Shown: positions 24,578 to 36,587, numbered from the stretch's first letter. The stretch: 64,000 nucleotides of DNA from Carnegiea gigantea (GCA_029747015.1 JAKOGI010000525.1:250501-314500), one strand, 5' to 3'. Notes: a model not told the origin generated them from the sequence alone. Translations and numbers: made by a program.

Positions 24578-27222
24578 ATGGAGGATTCAAACCCAACCGG
24601 TAATACTTCGGGTTCGGCTTCCTCTAAGTCTTTAGACCCGGGAAGCAAGTATAGAAGCAAGATCCAACAAACAGAAATAATTTCTTTTGTAATTTTTTGT
24701 GGAGTGAGAACCACTAGGGGTGTTTTTCGACTCAAACAACATCTAGTTGGTTAGCATCGAAACACACAAGCTTGCCAAAAGGTCCCCAAACATGTTAAAA
24801 AAGAAATTCAAGATTACATGGACCTAAAAAAGGCGAGTAAAGGAGCTTATGATATATCTAAATGCTTGCCACAAAGCTATTTTGATGAAGAAGATGATGA
24901 CGATGAGTGCGTTGAGATGCCTAAGGGTGAAAAATTCACAAGTGGTGGGTCGAAAGGTAGTAATAGCATGCCTTCAAAGAGACCGAAAACGAAAGGTCCG
25001 TTGGATATGTTCTTTCCTCCTAATCCCGCGGATGTTGTGAAGGCAAGAAAGGAAGAGAGGGATCAAGGAAGGCAAAATACTCTAAATGAGATGTGTAGGA
25101 AAGAGCTGATGAACAAGGTTTGTAGGGATATTGCTAGATTCTTCTATGATAGTGCTATTCCTTTTAATTTACTTACACTTGATAGTTTTCATGTCATGTG
25201 TGAGTATATTGGTCAATTTAGCCCAGTTTTAAAACCACGTTCAATGTATAAGGCAAGAGTTCCTCTCCTCAAGAAACAAGTGGAGGATACCCAGAAAGCA
25301 ATGGTAGAGAACAAGAAAGAATGGGCTCAAAAGAGTTGTTCAATCTTATCTTATGGATGGCGTGATTCCATGGTTCAAAAGACATTGTCAACTATCTTGT
25401 GAACTCTCCCAAGGGTTCAGTCTTTTTAGATCGATGGATGTTTTCGATGTTGTGAACGATGCAAATCATCTATTCAAAATTCTTGATGTCTTTTTAGATC
25501 GATGGTCCAAGTGATGACCGACAATGCATCTAATTATGCCAAGGCAGGTTAAATTTTTCTGTTCTTTTTGAGTGACTTGAATTAGTTATTTTTTGGTTAC
25601 ATTTTTAGTTTCTTATGTCATTCTTATTAAAATAAATTTATGCAGGGAAATTGCTAATCGCTAAGAGGTCAGACCTATATTGGACTCCATGTGCCATACA
25701 TTGTCTTGATCTCATCTTAGAGGATGTTGGAAATGAAGTTTCAAATGTCAAGATTACATTAAAGAAGAGCATGTTCATCAATGCTTACATTCATAGCTCC
25801 GTTCCTCTCCTTATCATGATGAGCCAGTTCACGAGTCAAAAAAATTTGTATAGACTGGCTACCGCAAGATTTGCCACTTCCTTCATCACTCTTTCTTCTT
25901 TTCACAAGCAAAGAAATGCATTGAAGAAGATGGTTACTTCACAAGAGTGGGATGATAGCAAATGATCTAAGGAAGCAAAAGGGAAGAAGATAGCGTCCTA
26001 CCTTTTACAAGAGAGCTATTGGAAGAATGTTCTTTATTCTTTTCAGTTGACAAATCCTCTTGTGAAGGTTCTTCACATTGTTGATGGAGAAAAGAAGCCT
26101 CCAATAGGTTATATTAATGAGGCCATGGATAGAGCTAAAGAAGCCATTGCTAAAAGCTTTGGACATAAAGAGGAGAATTATGAAATGACATTCAAGTTTA
26201 TTAATACAAGATGAGAATGCCAACTTCACCAACCTTTGCATGTCGCCGGACATTTTCTAAATCCGATTGGTTCTGAATTTGGGAACGCAAGATAAGATTC
26301 TCCAAGAATTGAACTTGTACAAAAATGCTCAAGGCCTCTTTGGGATGAACATGGCTAAAAGACAAAGGAATGCACTAGGTTTCGGTAAGAATATTAGATA
26401 AGCTTGCCTATATATTTTTCTCTTTCGTTTTCCTTAAAATATTACCATGGAAGATAGTTTTTCAATTTTATTTTCTACTAGCTGATTGGTGGAATAATTA
26501 CGGAGCTGAAGCACCTAATTTGAAGAAGTTTGCCATTCGTGTTCTTAGCCTCACTTGTAAGGCAGCCGAGCATGAAAGGAACTGGGGTGTGTTTCAACAC
26601 ATAAGTTAGAAAAATCGAACGTTAATCCTTTCGATAATTTGTTGTTTACACTTATTAATATTTAATAATGAAGTCTAATGAAACCTATTTTCTTATTACC
26701 ATCTTCATACGAAAAAGAGAAATCGAATAGCACAGTCTCACTTGAATGACTTTTTTTTTTTGGCCAAAGCGAAACGTGCTTTGAGGCGTAGATGTGAAGT
26801 TAGTACCTCCATGGATCCCATCCTCTTAAAGGACATCGATGAAAGTAATGAGTGATTGCTTGGAAGAATGAATGCCGATTCAAATGATGATACTCTTGTA
26901 TTTGAGAATGATAATTTGACGCGGGTTGCTGTTGCCCGAGCCTCTTGGGCAGATGAGCCTAGTTATTACACTAGACATAGAGTATCTCAACGAAGCACTA
27001 CTAAGCAAGTCTCTATGTTTAGTAAGGATAAAGGAAAGACTCCTACCTCATCTTCTAGGCCTCGGGGATGTTTTTAGTTAGTTGATGAAGATAAGGATGA
27101 GGATGAGGATGCTGCAAAATATCAGGAGGAGGAAGAGGACATAGGAGATGATGATGTTGGTGGATTTGATGATTTTGATCCTGAGCACGTGGTGTTGGAT
27201 GATGATGATGATGACATCTAGT
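24578..27222 (+). pseudogene. hAT transposase pseudogene
   Basis: Blocks of a plant hAT transposase appear in order. A BED-type zinc finger near 24690-24750 (FCGVRTTRGVFRLKQHLVG) is cut by a stop at 24752-24754. A long frame at 24818-25402 has an acidic patch and the ARFFYDSAIPFN block. MTDNASNYAKAG at about 25514-25550 is the catalytic-core block, and TPCAIHCLDLILEDVG at about 25687-25735 is the CxxH block. YGAEAPNLKKFAIRVLSLTC...ERNWGVFQH at about 26500-26600 is the C-terminal dimerisation region. An acidic tail ends DDDDDI and stop at 27220-27222. Several breaks between blocks are frameshifts or introns. At least the stop in the zinc finger and the one at about 26608 disable it. The function of an intact copy would be cut-and-paste transposition in the nucleus. 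Confidence 0.88.
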
Positions 27223-27317
27223 TGATCTTAGATTGCTTTAAGAGTTATGTTATATGTTTTTCATGTTTTCTTCCATGACTATTCTTGTTTCTTTGTTTCT
27301 AAACTTCTACTAAGTAC

Positions 27318-27318
<1 letters not shown>

Positions 27319-27356
<38 letters not shown>

Positions 27357-27363
27357 TGTGTGT
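27319..27363. repeat. TG microsatellite
   Basis: About 22 TG units with one TATG interruption, between the transposase stop and the right end of the hAT element. Confidence 0.95.
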
Positions 27364-27619
27364 TTTTACTTTTTAGGATATTGTCATGCTAGATTACCGT
27401 CTTATAGACTATTTGCGATACTTTTAGTACTTATATTGATGTCTAATTGTTCTTTGATGCCACTATTTTACTCAATTATCGTAAAGAAATCATGAAAATT
27501 ATTTTCAAACCTTTTTAGCTAAACAAAGGTTCGCATCCTTGAGCCACGCACCTTCGCCTCGTGTCTTGTGCCTCGGGATCATTTGCGCCTCAGTGTGCCT
27601 CGTGCTTTTTTAAACTAAG

Positions 27620-27875
27620 ATTAGTAATCTTTCTTCTTGTCATATCCAATCCATCTATCAGAATCTACAAGGAAATTGATGGTGTGAATATCATGAACGT
27701 GGAATATGTTATTCATGGATTTGGGTTTGGGTTTGGGTTTGGGTTTGGGTTTGATGAAACCAATGATGATTACAAAATTATAAGAGTTATGACTCATTAT
27801 TCACATGAACATTATGAAATGATGAGGGAGATAAGTGTTCACGGCAAGAAATCAAATTTCCAGGAGATTGACTGA
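27620..27875 (+). pseudogene. F-box protein pseudogene, 3' part after hAT insertion
   Basis: The frame reads NPSIRIYKEI at about 27647-27676, YVIHGFGF at about 27707-27730 and FDETNDDYKIIRV at about 27749-27787. These blocks are typical of the F-box-associated domain (the NPSTR...YGFGYD...DDYKVV pattern). It is therefore the continuation of the F-box gene that stops at 23399. The frame differs by one from the NGLICIGN frame, so a frameshift is present even after removing the transposon. A TTTGGG hexamer repeated about five times (27721-27750) expands the usual GFGYD block to a poly-Gly-Phe run. A stop at 27873-27875 ends the domain early. Confidence 0.75.
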
Positions 27876-29229
27876 GACAACATCGCACCGAGATTCAATG
27901 AAAGATTGGACAATGGTGTTCTTATATACAACCATTTGGTCCATTGCCCATTGGAAGTTATGATGCCCATTGAATAGTGAGCATTGAATTGGTTGTCTTG
28001 ATCTTTGGAAAACAGCAATGGAGTGATGATATGCCCTTGCTTGACTATCGCCTTGCAAATGGAGGCGATAAGGTTATCCATTTTGCTAATTTTGTGTTTC
28101 AAACTTACAGGAACGAACATAACAATTTTGTGCATTTATGGGTTTTTGATTAGGTCATTGAAGATTTAACCTTTTGCTTTTTATAAATTATCAATAAGTG
28201 AGATCTTGCTTAGGGTGGATTCACAATCCAAATTTTGGGGTACTATATTAGAGATAGAACATGAAGGTGGCCCAAAATCTCATATGTCCATCCTTACTTC
28301 GAAAATTGCATAATGCATATGCAAGGGCAGCCTTGTAAGCATGGCATGGGGCGCTCATTTGCAAATTACAGCATAGTACAATAATGATAATATTGTAAAT
28401 ATACCTACCGTTCTATTTAAGAAATACTTTGAGGAAAATATGCTAAATGTGACTTTAATGATTATAGGGATGAATAATTACTTGTTTACTATGACTGAGA
28501 AAGGATTCATTGTTGTGTTACAAAGTTGTGATGATTTCACTACTTATTCTAAGCATTTAGTATTTTAGATTACTGAGTGTTACTATTCTCTTGTATATGT
28601 GTATAACCTTGGTTGTGTCAAAGCTTTCAAATAGACCATAGAGCGTAGATAGGCAAGTTGTTCTTGACCTTAACAACAACAATAACAACTACTCCTAGTG
28701 TGGGCTCTACTTTCACGGGGTGTGCAAAGATCTATATGTAAGTTGTCTTATTTCTGCAAATATATCTGCCCATAGAGAGACCAATTCCAAGAGATTCATA
28801 CTAAATAATTTTTTAAAAAATCTTCTGAATAGAAAAAAGGCAGTAAACACAAGAAATCTTACACGCAAATGGCAATAAAATGTACACGAAAACATTAGTG
28901 AAAGGTATGGGTCATAGATTAAATAGCAAGCAGCGAGATAATAGAAACCTGGTCGAGATCAAACTACAAGTAGCATACTAAATTACAGCAAATGCGAGAT
29001 ATAAAAATAATTAATATAGCATGCATAATAGCATTTTGTATGCATATAGTATCCAACGGAAGTGCTATAACCAAGTTATCTATGGTTTGTAATTGTAACC
29101 TTAATATTAGCCTTCTAACGGAAGTGCCATAACCGAGTTATCTATGGTTTGTAATTGTAACCTTAATATTAGCCTTCTACAAATTTATATCTAAGTCATG
29201 TTATCTGTAAGTTGTAAATAATTCAAATC
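27876..29229. other. Mostly anonymous; 62-base tandem duplication
   Basis: Nothing coding can be assigned. Two copies of a 62-base unit (AACGGAAGTGC...CCTTCTA) lie in tandem at 29055-29178. An AAC-rich stretch at 28671-28690 could be the 3' tail of the minus-strand RTE LINE, whose plant relatives often end in TTG repeats; this is a guess. Confidence 0.4.
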
Positions 29230-29883
29230 ATGTTTAATCACTTTGCTCTAACTCTTTTTTGACCGTCATCTGCCTCTTCTTCATTCAAAAAGGTTAATCT
29301 TTTCATATCTTCTTACAGATGCATCTACACTTGTCCTTATCACATAAACAAACCATCTAAGTCTATGCTCTCTCATCTTATATGCTATGAGTGTCACTCC
29401 TACTTTCTTTCTAATTACTTCATTTCTAATTCTATTCAATCTCGTGCAGCCACACATCCATCTAATCATCATCATCTATGCTACCATCAACCTCTGGATT
29501 TAAGTCTTTTTTATTGACAAACATTTCGAGTTGTTCAACATTGATGGTCTGACCGTCATGTGATAGACTATGCCTTTTAATAATATCGGGTTTTTCTTAC
29601 CCCATAATACTCCTGAAGCATTCTTTCATTTTTGCCATTCCACATTAAGACAATGGTTAACGTATTAATTAATATTCTATTTCTCCTCAATGACAGATGC
29701 CAGATATTTGAATTTCTTAATGCTTTGTATTGTAATATCACCCATGGTCACTTCTTCACCACTCTCTCTCCCTTTGCATTGAATCCACATTTTAAATATT
29801 GAGTCTTTGACTTACGTAAACTGAAACTTTTAAACTCTAAGATAAGTCTCCAATACTCCAGCTTGTTGCTAATTCCAATCTTA

Positions 29884-32468
29884 GGCCATGTTCTTTTCGT
29901 GGTTAAATGAACTCATCCTACTCCATTCCACTTCTTCCCACTCTTTTCTACTCATTTCCACTTTTTCACCCCTCTTCCCACGCTTTCCCACTACCATCCA
30001 TTTTTATTGTGACTCTTATTATTAATATTAATAAATATTATTGTTGTAATTATTGTTGTCAATTAAGTGTTCGTACTGTTATTATTAATATTATTATTTA
30101 TATTATTAATTAATAATTATTTTTATTTTTCAGCATTAAATAATATTAATTAATAACAATATCAATGGCAATTATTCTAATATTAATAATAACAATAATT
30201 AATTAATTATTAAATAATAGATATTAATATTAATAAAAATTATCATTAATTACTAGTACTAAATATCATTAATAATAACATTTATTATATTCTTAACATT
30301 ATTAATTACTATTTTTATCAATAATTATTATTAGTAATATTATTTCTCAGTAATTTTGTTATTATTAATATAATATCAATAATTATCAATATTTACATAC
30401 AGTAATAATTATAATTATCATAATTACAATTATTACTATTAACTATTACTAAGTATCACTACGAATATTAATATTAATATTAACAATTATTATTATTACT
30501 ATTATCATTATGATCCTTATTAATATCAATAAGAATTATTATTGTAATTATTGTTATTAATTATTACTATTATCAATAAGTTTTATGATTTATTATTATT
30601 TTTATTCTTTCCTAATAATTTATATTATTATAAAAATTACTATTAATTATTAATTATTATTTTTTATAATTATTAATAATGAATAAGAATATTAAAATTA
30701 ATTATTTTTAATAATAATAGTTGATATTTTTAATTAATTAATAATTAAATAATAATTAGTATAATTAATCATTATTGTTAATTAATATTAGTAATAATTA
30801 TTGTTATTTTTAATATTATTAATTATTATTTTTATGTTGTTAATTATTATTATTATCATTGGTAATTATAATTGTTATTATTATTAATAAAAACATCTTA
30901 TGATAATAGCAATTGTTAAAAACAATAAATATTAATATTTTTAGTATTAACTATTATTATAATTAATGCTAATATTCATTCTTGCTAATAATTATTGCAA
31001 TAACTATAATGATTATAATGTTTTCTAATTAAAAATCATATTTATTATTATTATTAACAATTTTAATATTACTAATTATTATTACCACTATTAACTATTA
31101 TTATGATTCTAATAATTAATTAGAATTACCAACATTATTATTACTGTCATTAATATGTTTATTTTTATTATCAATCAATAAGTGTTATTATTATAATAAT
31201 ACTTATTAATTATTAGTTCCCATTTTTACTAATTATTAATTATTAATTACTAATTTCTATGATAACCATTATTTATTATAATAAGTAATAATAATAAGGA
31301 GTATTAATGTTAATAATAATAATAATTATTGTAATTATTAATGATATTATGTAATAATAATTATTATTATAGTAATTACTATAACTTTACTACTAATTAT
31401 TTTTATATTACAAAATAGTAAATAATTATTATTTAATTAATTTTAAGCTAAAATTAATTATTAACAATTATTTTTATGAATTTTTATTATTAATAATATT
31501 AATAAGTATTTTTATCATTTTTTTTAATGCTACTAATTGTTATTTTTGTTATTACTAATTTTTAATAATATTGCTATTTACTAGGTTTTATTGTATTTAT
31601 TATTCATTTATATATATAATTAATATTATTGTTAATATTGATATTAATATTAATATTTGTTAAGATTATTATTAGTGATTATATTAATTATTATTGTCGC
31701 TATTACTAATATCTATTAATGATAATTTTTATATAATTATAATTACTAAAATTATTATTAATATTAATAGTCATTAAAATAAGTATAATTAGAATGATAG
31801 TAATTATTATAATTAATTAATTAATAAAAATTATTATTGTTACTGTTAATGTTAATATTATTAATTATCATCATTATTGTTAATACTAATATTATTATGT
31901 CTAATAGTTATTATAATTACTGGTGCTAATTATTATAATTAGTATTAATAATAATTATTAATATTAATATCAATTTTTAGTAATAATTTTTTATTTTAAG
32001 ATTAGTGTTAATATTAATATTAGTTGTTACTATTACTGTTAATGATTTTTATTACTGCTATTGATATTAATATGAATTATTATTGTGGTTGTTGTTTTTA
32101 ATAATTAATAATAATTATTATTATTAATTATTATTGTCATTGTTGCTGTTGCTGTTGTTGTTATTATTGTTATTGTTGTTGTTATTATTGTTATTATTAT
32201 TATAATAATAATTATTATAATAATAATAATTATTATTATTATTATTATTGTGTTGCACAAACTATTAACATTACTAATACCAAATTGTCAATACATACTC
32301 CCACTCCTTTGCCCTCCTCCCTACTTCTACATCCAACAAACCACTCGCACGCACTCGCACCTATTTCTTCTCACTTCTACCTAGTCCCACCCATTTCTTT
32401 CCACTTCAACTCACTCCCACGCATTCAACACCTGCAAATTGCAATATACCAACGAAAAGATTAGGACA
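29884..32468. mobile_element. PIF/Harbinger-like non-autonomous element with TTA/ATT core
   Basis: Termini GGCCATGTTCTTTTCGTGG and, from the right, TGTCCTAATCTTTTCGTTGG form imperfect inverted repeats. The flanks are TTA (29881-29883) and TCA (32469-32471). Reading the host LINE protein across the site needs exactly one copy of that trinucleotide to keep length and frame, which supports a 3-base duplication. Subterminal pyrimidine-rich blocks with repeated CCACT/CCCACT motifs lie at 29918-29998 and 32300-32425. The roughly 2.26-kb core (30005-32265) is almost entirely TTA/ATT/AAT-based low-complexity sequence. No transposase is present. Confidence 0.75.
30005..32265. repeat. Kilobase-scale degenerate TTA/ATT low-complexity tract
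   Basis: Almost only A and T, organised as interrupted ATT, TTA, TAA and AATT words, with purer runs at the right end (32170-32250, including TTG/TTA alternation). It is the centre of the PIF/Harbinger-like element. It has no coding capacity. Confidence 0.9.
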
Positions 32469-33640
32469 TCAATCTCATTAATAAGAATAATATCATCAAC
32501 AAAAACCATAAATCATGGTATCTCGTATCCCTTTTGTAAGCTCATCTATAACAATAGTGAAAAGAAATGAGCTTACAACTAATTGTTGATGGAGCCTAAT
32601 GTCAATAAACAACTCATCTGTATTCTCTCTTGAGATCCTAATACTCATTTTTGCTCCCTCGTACATAACTGTAATAACCTAGATGTACGCAACTAACACT
32701 TCTTTCTTCTCCAAGCACCTCCATGACACCTCACATGGTACTATACCATATGTTTTATCTAGGTCCATGAACACCATATGGATATACTTTTTTCTATCTC
32801 AATATAATTCCATGAGTCTTCTTATGAGATGAATCTCTTTTGTGGTTGATCTACATGGCATAAAACCAAAATGATTCTCCAAGATATATGTTTCCTCAAT
32901 CTTTTTTAATTGCCCTTCGTCACAACTCCATATTATGACTAATTTAAGCAGTTTTATGTCTCTATAATTATTACAACTTTGGACATCCCCTTGGTTGTTG
33001 TAGACAAGGATGATTGCACTGATTCTCCACTCACAGGGCATCTTTACAGTCCTAAAAATAACAATAAAGAGCTCAGTGAACTAAATTAGAACTTCTATAC
33101 CTAGATACTTCCAAATTTCTAGTCTTCATTTTCCTTAAGGCTTCTTTAGTCTCGTCTTTATTGATAGATACTACTGCCAATGTACAATTTTATTGCCGCT
33201 CATGACCCCTTGTTCAGAACTTTGGGAATTTTCAGTTATCTACTATCTGTCCTTTATCCCAGCTTCCTTTACAAGGAGCTTACCTTTTTCGTCTTTGATG
33301 CACCTTATGTTTTCCATGTCTCGTGTTCTGCCCTGCCTAATCCTTGTTAGGTTAAAGAGCTCCTTCTCACATTCTGTATTCTCAAGTTTCTGATATAATC
33401 TGTCATAGACACTGTTCTTCGCTACATCAACTACTTACTTGGCTATCTTTTTAACAATCTTGTATCTATCTATTATGCTATTTTTTTTCCCCAACGGTTA
33501 TGCTATCGACTAGAGCAACGTCTGCATCTTGTTTCTCATTGACTTTCTCTTTTACCTCGTCATTCCACCACCAAGTTCCTTTTATTCTGCTTTGTGATAT
33601 TTTTACCACTCACGAAATTAGCTTTGTGTCATTTTTAAAA

Positions 33641-34571
33641 AGCAAATTATAGGTATGTTCTTTCAACTTATCATAAGTAACCTATTGCTGGAAAAGTGTT
33701 GATGAGTGTTGATAAAGACTAAAACTATGAGGACAAAATATTAATGTAGGCTATCATCCGTTCATATTTATGCTAGAACTATTTGTGAAAAAACTTACAG
33801 AAATCATTGGACAACTTTTCTATTAATTTGGGATTACAACACATCAAACAATAAGACCAATATTAATGTAAGAATACATCAAGAACACATAAGATACATC
33901 AATAATACAAATCAAATTAAGTATCTTTAATTTGATTATGATACACGTATAGACGAAATATAGATAGATAAAGTATAGATGTAGCATGGGTCAAAATATG
34001 CCGAAGTGCTTTCTTTGGAGAAGAAAAGCCCCCATTGCACTGGTAAATTTATTGCTATAAGTGCAGCCTATTCACAAGATTCGATAGCCCATTAGTCCTA
34101 TTTAGATGCAACAAGTAAGACCCTGAACCAATCTCTCACGCAACACTCAAGATATGAAAGTTTTATAATAAAGTGTGTTGCTTGTGTATACTTTCTTTCA
34201 CTTAAAGAATGTCCATAGATCACTATAGAATATACTAGGCCACATCTCCTTACTATGCCATTGGAAGAATTTATAGTAAAGTATAAGGAGTAGTTGCAAA
34301 TTGTCAAAGTAAATGCCATTGAAACTCCTCCTCGACGTCGTTGTAAGATCATTAGACTTAATCATCATAAACACTAGTTAAACTCATAGTAAATGACCAA
34401 TAAAAAACAAGAGTTAACAAAATTAATTGAATATTAATAACTTATAGTAGTCACTCGCCAATGCCAGGCTGTACCTGTGAACTAACATCCATCCACAGTC
34501 AGAACCTAAAACTATCTAGCAAATACAGAATATTAAGAAACAAGAGCTAGCCAGAAAATACAGAACATTAA
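33641..34571. other. Non-coding, nothing recognised
   Basis: Anonymous sequence between the RTE LINE and the next PIF/Harbinger-like element. No domain seen. Confidence 0.4.
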
Positions 34572-34765
34572 TGGGCTGTTTGGTAAGATAAAATGGAATG
34601 GAACTTGAACCCTTAGGTGTCTAGTTCCACTTTCGTGTGTTTGGTGAACATTTTAAGGGGATAAAACTTGATACCCTGGGCGTATCAAGTTTCCCCCAGT
34701 CTCAAAGAACTTGAACCCTCCCATTTCCAAGGGGGTTCAAGTCTCCAACACTTTGGAATCAGTAA

Positions 34766-34798
<33 letters not shown>

Positions 34799-34854
34799 TA
34801 CTACTACTACTACTGCTACCACAACTACTACTGCTGTTGTTGTTGTTTTGTTTT

Positions 34855-34895
<41 letters not shown>

Positions 34896-35768
34896 ATTAT
34901 TATTATTATTATTTATAATTATTAATATTAATTATTATTAATTATTATTTTATGATTAATTACTATTATTAATGTTAATAATAATTATTATTAACATGAA
35001 TGATAATAATTATTAACAATATTAATAATAATAATTATTGTAATTATTATTTGTTATTATTAATATAAATAATTATCATTAATTATTATTACTAAAAATA
35101 TTTAACAATTATAATTATAGTTATAATTATCATTAAATATTGTTATTTATTAATTAATAATTACTATTAATAACCATAATTATTAATATTAAGCATCATT
35201 AATTATTATTTTTATCATTAATTCTGATTGTTAATATTAATAATAATTATTATTAATGTTAATGATGATACTAATAATATTAATAATTATACCAATAATA
35301 ATAATATTTATGATCAATATTAATAATTATTATGATTATTATTATTTATATTAATAACAATTATAGTTGTAATTATTTTTAATTATTATTATCAATATTG
35401 ATAATCATCTATTATTACTAATTAATACTAGTTAATAATAATATTCATGATAATTATTTTTAATATTTTTAATAATTATTATTAATTATCAATAATTATT
35501 AATATTAATAATTATTATCAATAGTAAATTATTATTATTAATATTACTATTTGTTGTTATTATTAATCGTTATTAATTATTATTTGTTTTTAAAATAAAA
35601 TAGATTTAATTCCATTCCATAATTTATAGCCAAATAATAAGGATTGAAACTTGATTCCATTCATTTTCTCTCCAAATATATGAGTTTGGGATTAAAATTC
35701 CACCCTTCATCCCTTAATTATCATTCCTTGATTCCATTCCATTTCATTTTTCCTCACCAAATAGGGCC
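34572..35768. mobile_element. Second PIF/Harbinger-like element with microsatellite/ATT core
   Basis: Termini TGGGCTGTTTGGTAAGATAA and, from the right, GGCCCTATTTGGTGAGGAAAA, both continuing into A-rich sequence with GGAATGGAA. The flanks are TAA (34569-34571) and TAT (35769-35771), consistent with a 3-base duplication carrying one change. Inside lie ATC repeats (34765-34795), CTA repeats (34800-34825), TTG repeats (34839-34894) and about 670 bases of degenerate ATT/AAT sequence. Long open frames across the TTG and ATC blocks are repeat artefacts. Confidence 0.7.
34765..34910. repeat. Compound trinucleotide microsatellite (ATC, CTA, TTG, TTA)
   Basis: Consecutive pure trinucleotide blocks inside the element at 34572-35768, in a style very close to the compound array at 10730-10870. 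Confidence 0.95.
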
Positions 35769-36310
35769 TATGTATATTCTCATTTATTCATTTTAAAAAT
35801 GATGCCCTAGTTGAAATTGGTTCCCATCTTGATAGTTAATATAATTTAAAATGCAGTGAAAATTATTCCAAAAAAAGGTTGGAAGACAATTAGGGAGAAA
35901 GTAAAAGCAATAAAACAAGAATAAATGAAATAAAAAATAAAACTGAAAAATAAAAGTATAAAACAAAATGAACTAAAAATTGGCCACCAAATTTGCTAGG
36001 TCCCGCACAAAGGCAAGAATCTAGCGAACTGATAAGAGGACTTCCCTCGGTCATTGAGGACGACATTGACGTGCATCCGGGAGGGAAAGCAAGCCTTGGA
36101 AAAATACGCAATGAAATAGCGGTCGTTGAGGATGACATTGACATGCATCGGAGAGAGAAAGCAAGCCTTGAAAAAATCCGCGATGAAATGACCGCATTGG
36201 AAAGATTTTTGAATTGGCCGAACCGAGTTTTTGCTGTGATATGGAACACGATTTCCACATTGGAACGATTTTTCCATATCGCAATCGAAACCACATTTTG
36301 AATCATTGGT
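35769..36310. other. Tandem 72-base coding-like repeat joined to a MITE-like end
   Basis: A 102-codon plus-strand frame (35993-36301) contains two 72-base units starting at 36050 and 36122. They encode EDDIDVHPGGKASLGKIRNE and EDDIDMHRREKASLEKIRDE, a period of 24 residues. From about 36188 to 36303 the sequence instead matches the right half of the MITE at 62770-62946 (GGAACGATTTTTCC..., CGAAACCACATTTTGAATC). The frame is thus partly MITE sequence. No protein family recognised. Confidence 0.5.
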
Positions 36311-36587
36311 TCGCAGTACAAAAAGACAGCAAAATCTAGAGCAGAACCATAAATACACGAGCATTAGCAAATTTGTGTCTCCAATCTAAAGGAGACCAGT
36401 ACAACGTATTATTTGTTGCATACCTTAAAAGCCATAGACATGTGGCCATCTCCCTGATAATAACACAACAAGCCTTGAAAGTTCGGCACTTTTGTTTAAA
36501 CTAGGGAGTGCAAAGTGGCTCTGGCAAGAAAATAAAACAAATGGACAAAATGAAATAGTCTAGCTAACACAAATTAATGAAAGCAGA
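36311..36587 (-). other. 3' flank / probable 3' UTR of the carboxyltransferase gene
   Basis: It lies immediately downstream (minus strand) of the stop at 36590-36588. No further coding sequence. The exact polyadenylation site cannot be fixed from sequence alone. Confidence 0.45.

Larger units (their letters stand above)
23400..27619 (+). mobile_element. hAT transposon carrying a broken transposase gene
   Basis: A 4220-base element bounded by 8-mers ATTGGTAA (23392-23399) and ATTAGTAA (27620-27627), seven of eight identical, the hAT duplication length. Termini CGTAGTTTGAAAAAG and, from the right, CTTAGTTTAAAAAAG form inverted repeats. Subterminal GC-rich segments full of GCGCC/AGGCG/CACCTC motifs lie at 23415-23575 and 27540-27605. 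Internally it holds the transposase pseudogene (24578-27222) on the plus strand, a duplicated T-rich segment (23946-24424) and a TG microsatellite (27319-27363). It sits inside an F-box gene. The element at 61107-62211 has related ends. Confidence 0.9.
29230..33640 (-). pseudogene. RTE-type LINE, split by a PIF/Harbinger-like element
   Basis: Read on the minus strand from 33640 downward. A KEKKE/YKR-rich linker lies at 33350-33580. RMPCEWRISAIILVYNNQGD is at about 33040-32985, then SCNNYRDIKLL. ENHFGFMPCRSTTKEIHLIR is at about 32890-32825 and MVFMDLDKTYGIVP at about 32780-32740. The polymerase block ends at 32472. After the inserted element (29884-32468) the protein resumes with NKLEYWRLILEFKSF near 29865-29820 and ends in RWMCGCTRLNRIRNEVIRKK at 29460-29400 and MREHRLRWFVYV. 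These are plant RTE reverse-transcriptase and C-terminal blocks. Stops and missing residues, including the changed catalytic surroundings, make it inactive. Confidence 0.85.

Noticed and set aside
27719..27752. TTTGGG repeats as interstitial telomere sequence
   Set aside because: The plant telomere unit is TTTAGGG. These lack the A and lie in frame within an F-box domain.
30005..32265. AT-rich 2.3-kb tract as a replication origin, matrix attachment region or centromeric satellite
   Set aside because: It lies precisely within inverted ends and a target duplication, and has no fixed repeat unit; a transposon core explains it better.
34668..34941. Open frames of 76-85 codons with poly-Leu, poly-Val and poly-Ile
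   Set aside because: They are repeat artefacts inside the TTG/ATC microsatellite of a transposon.
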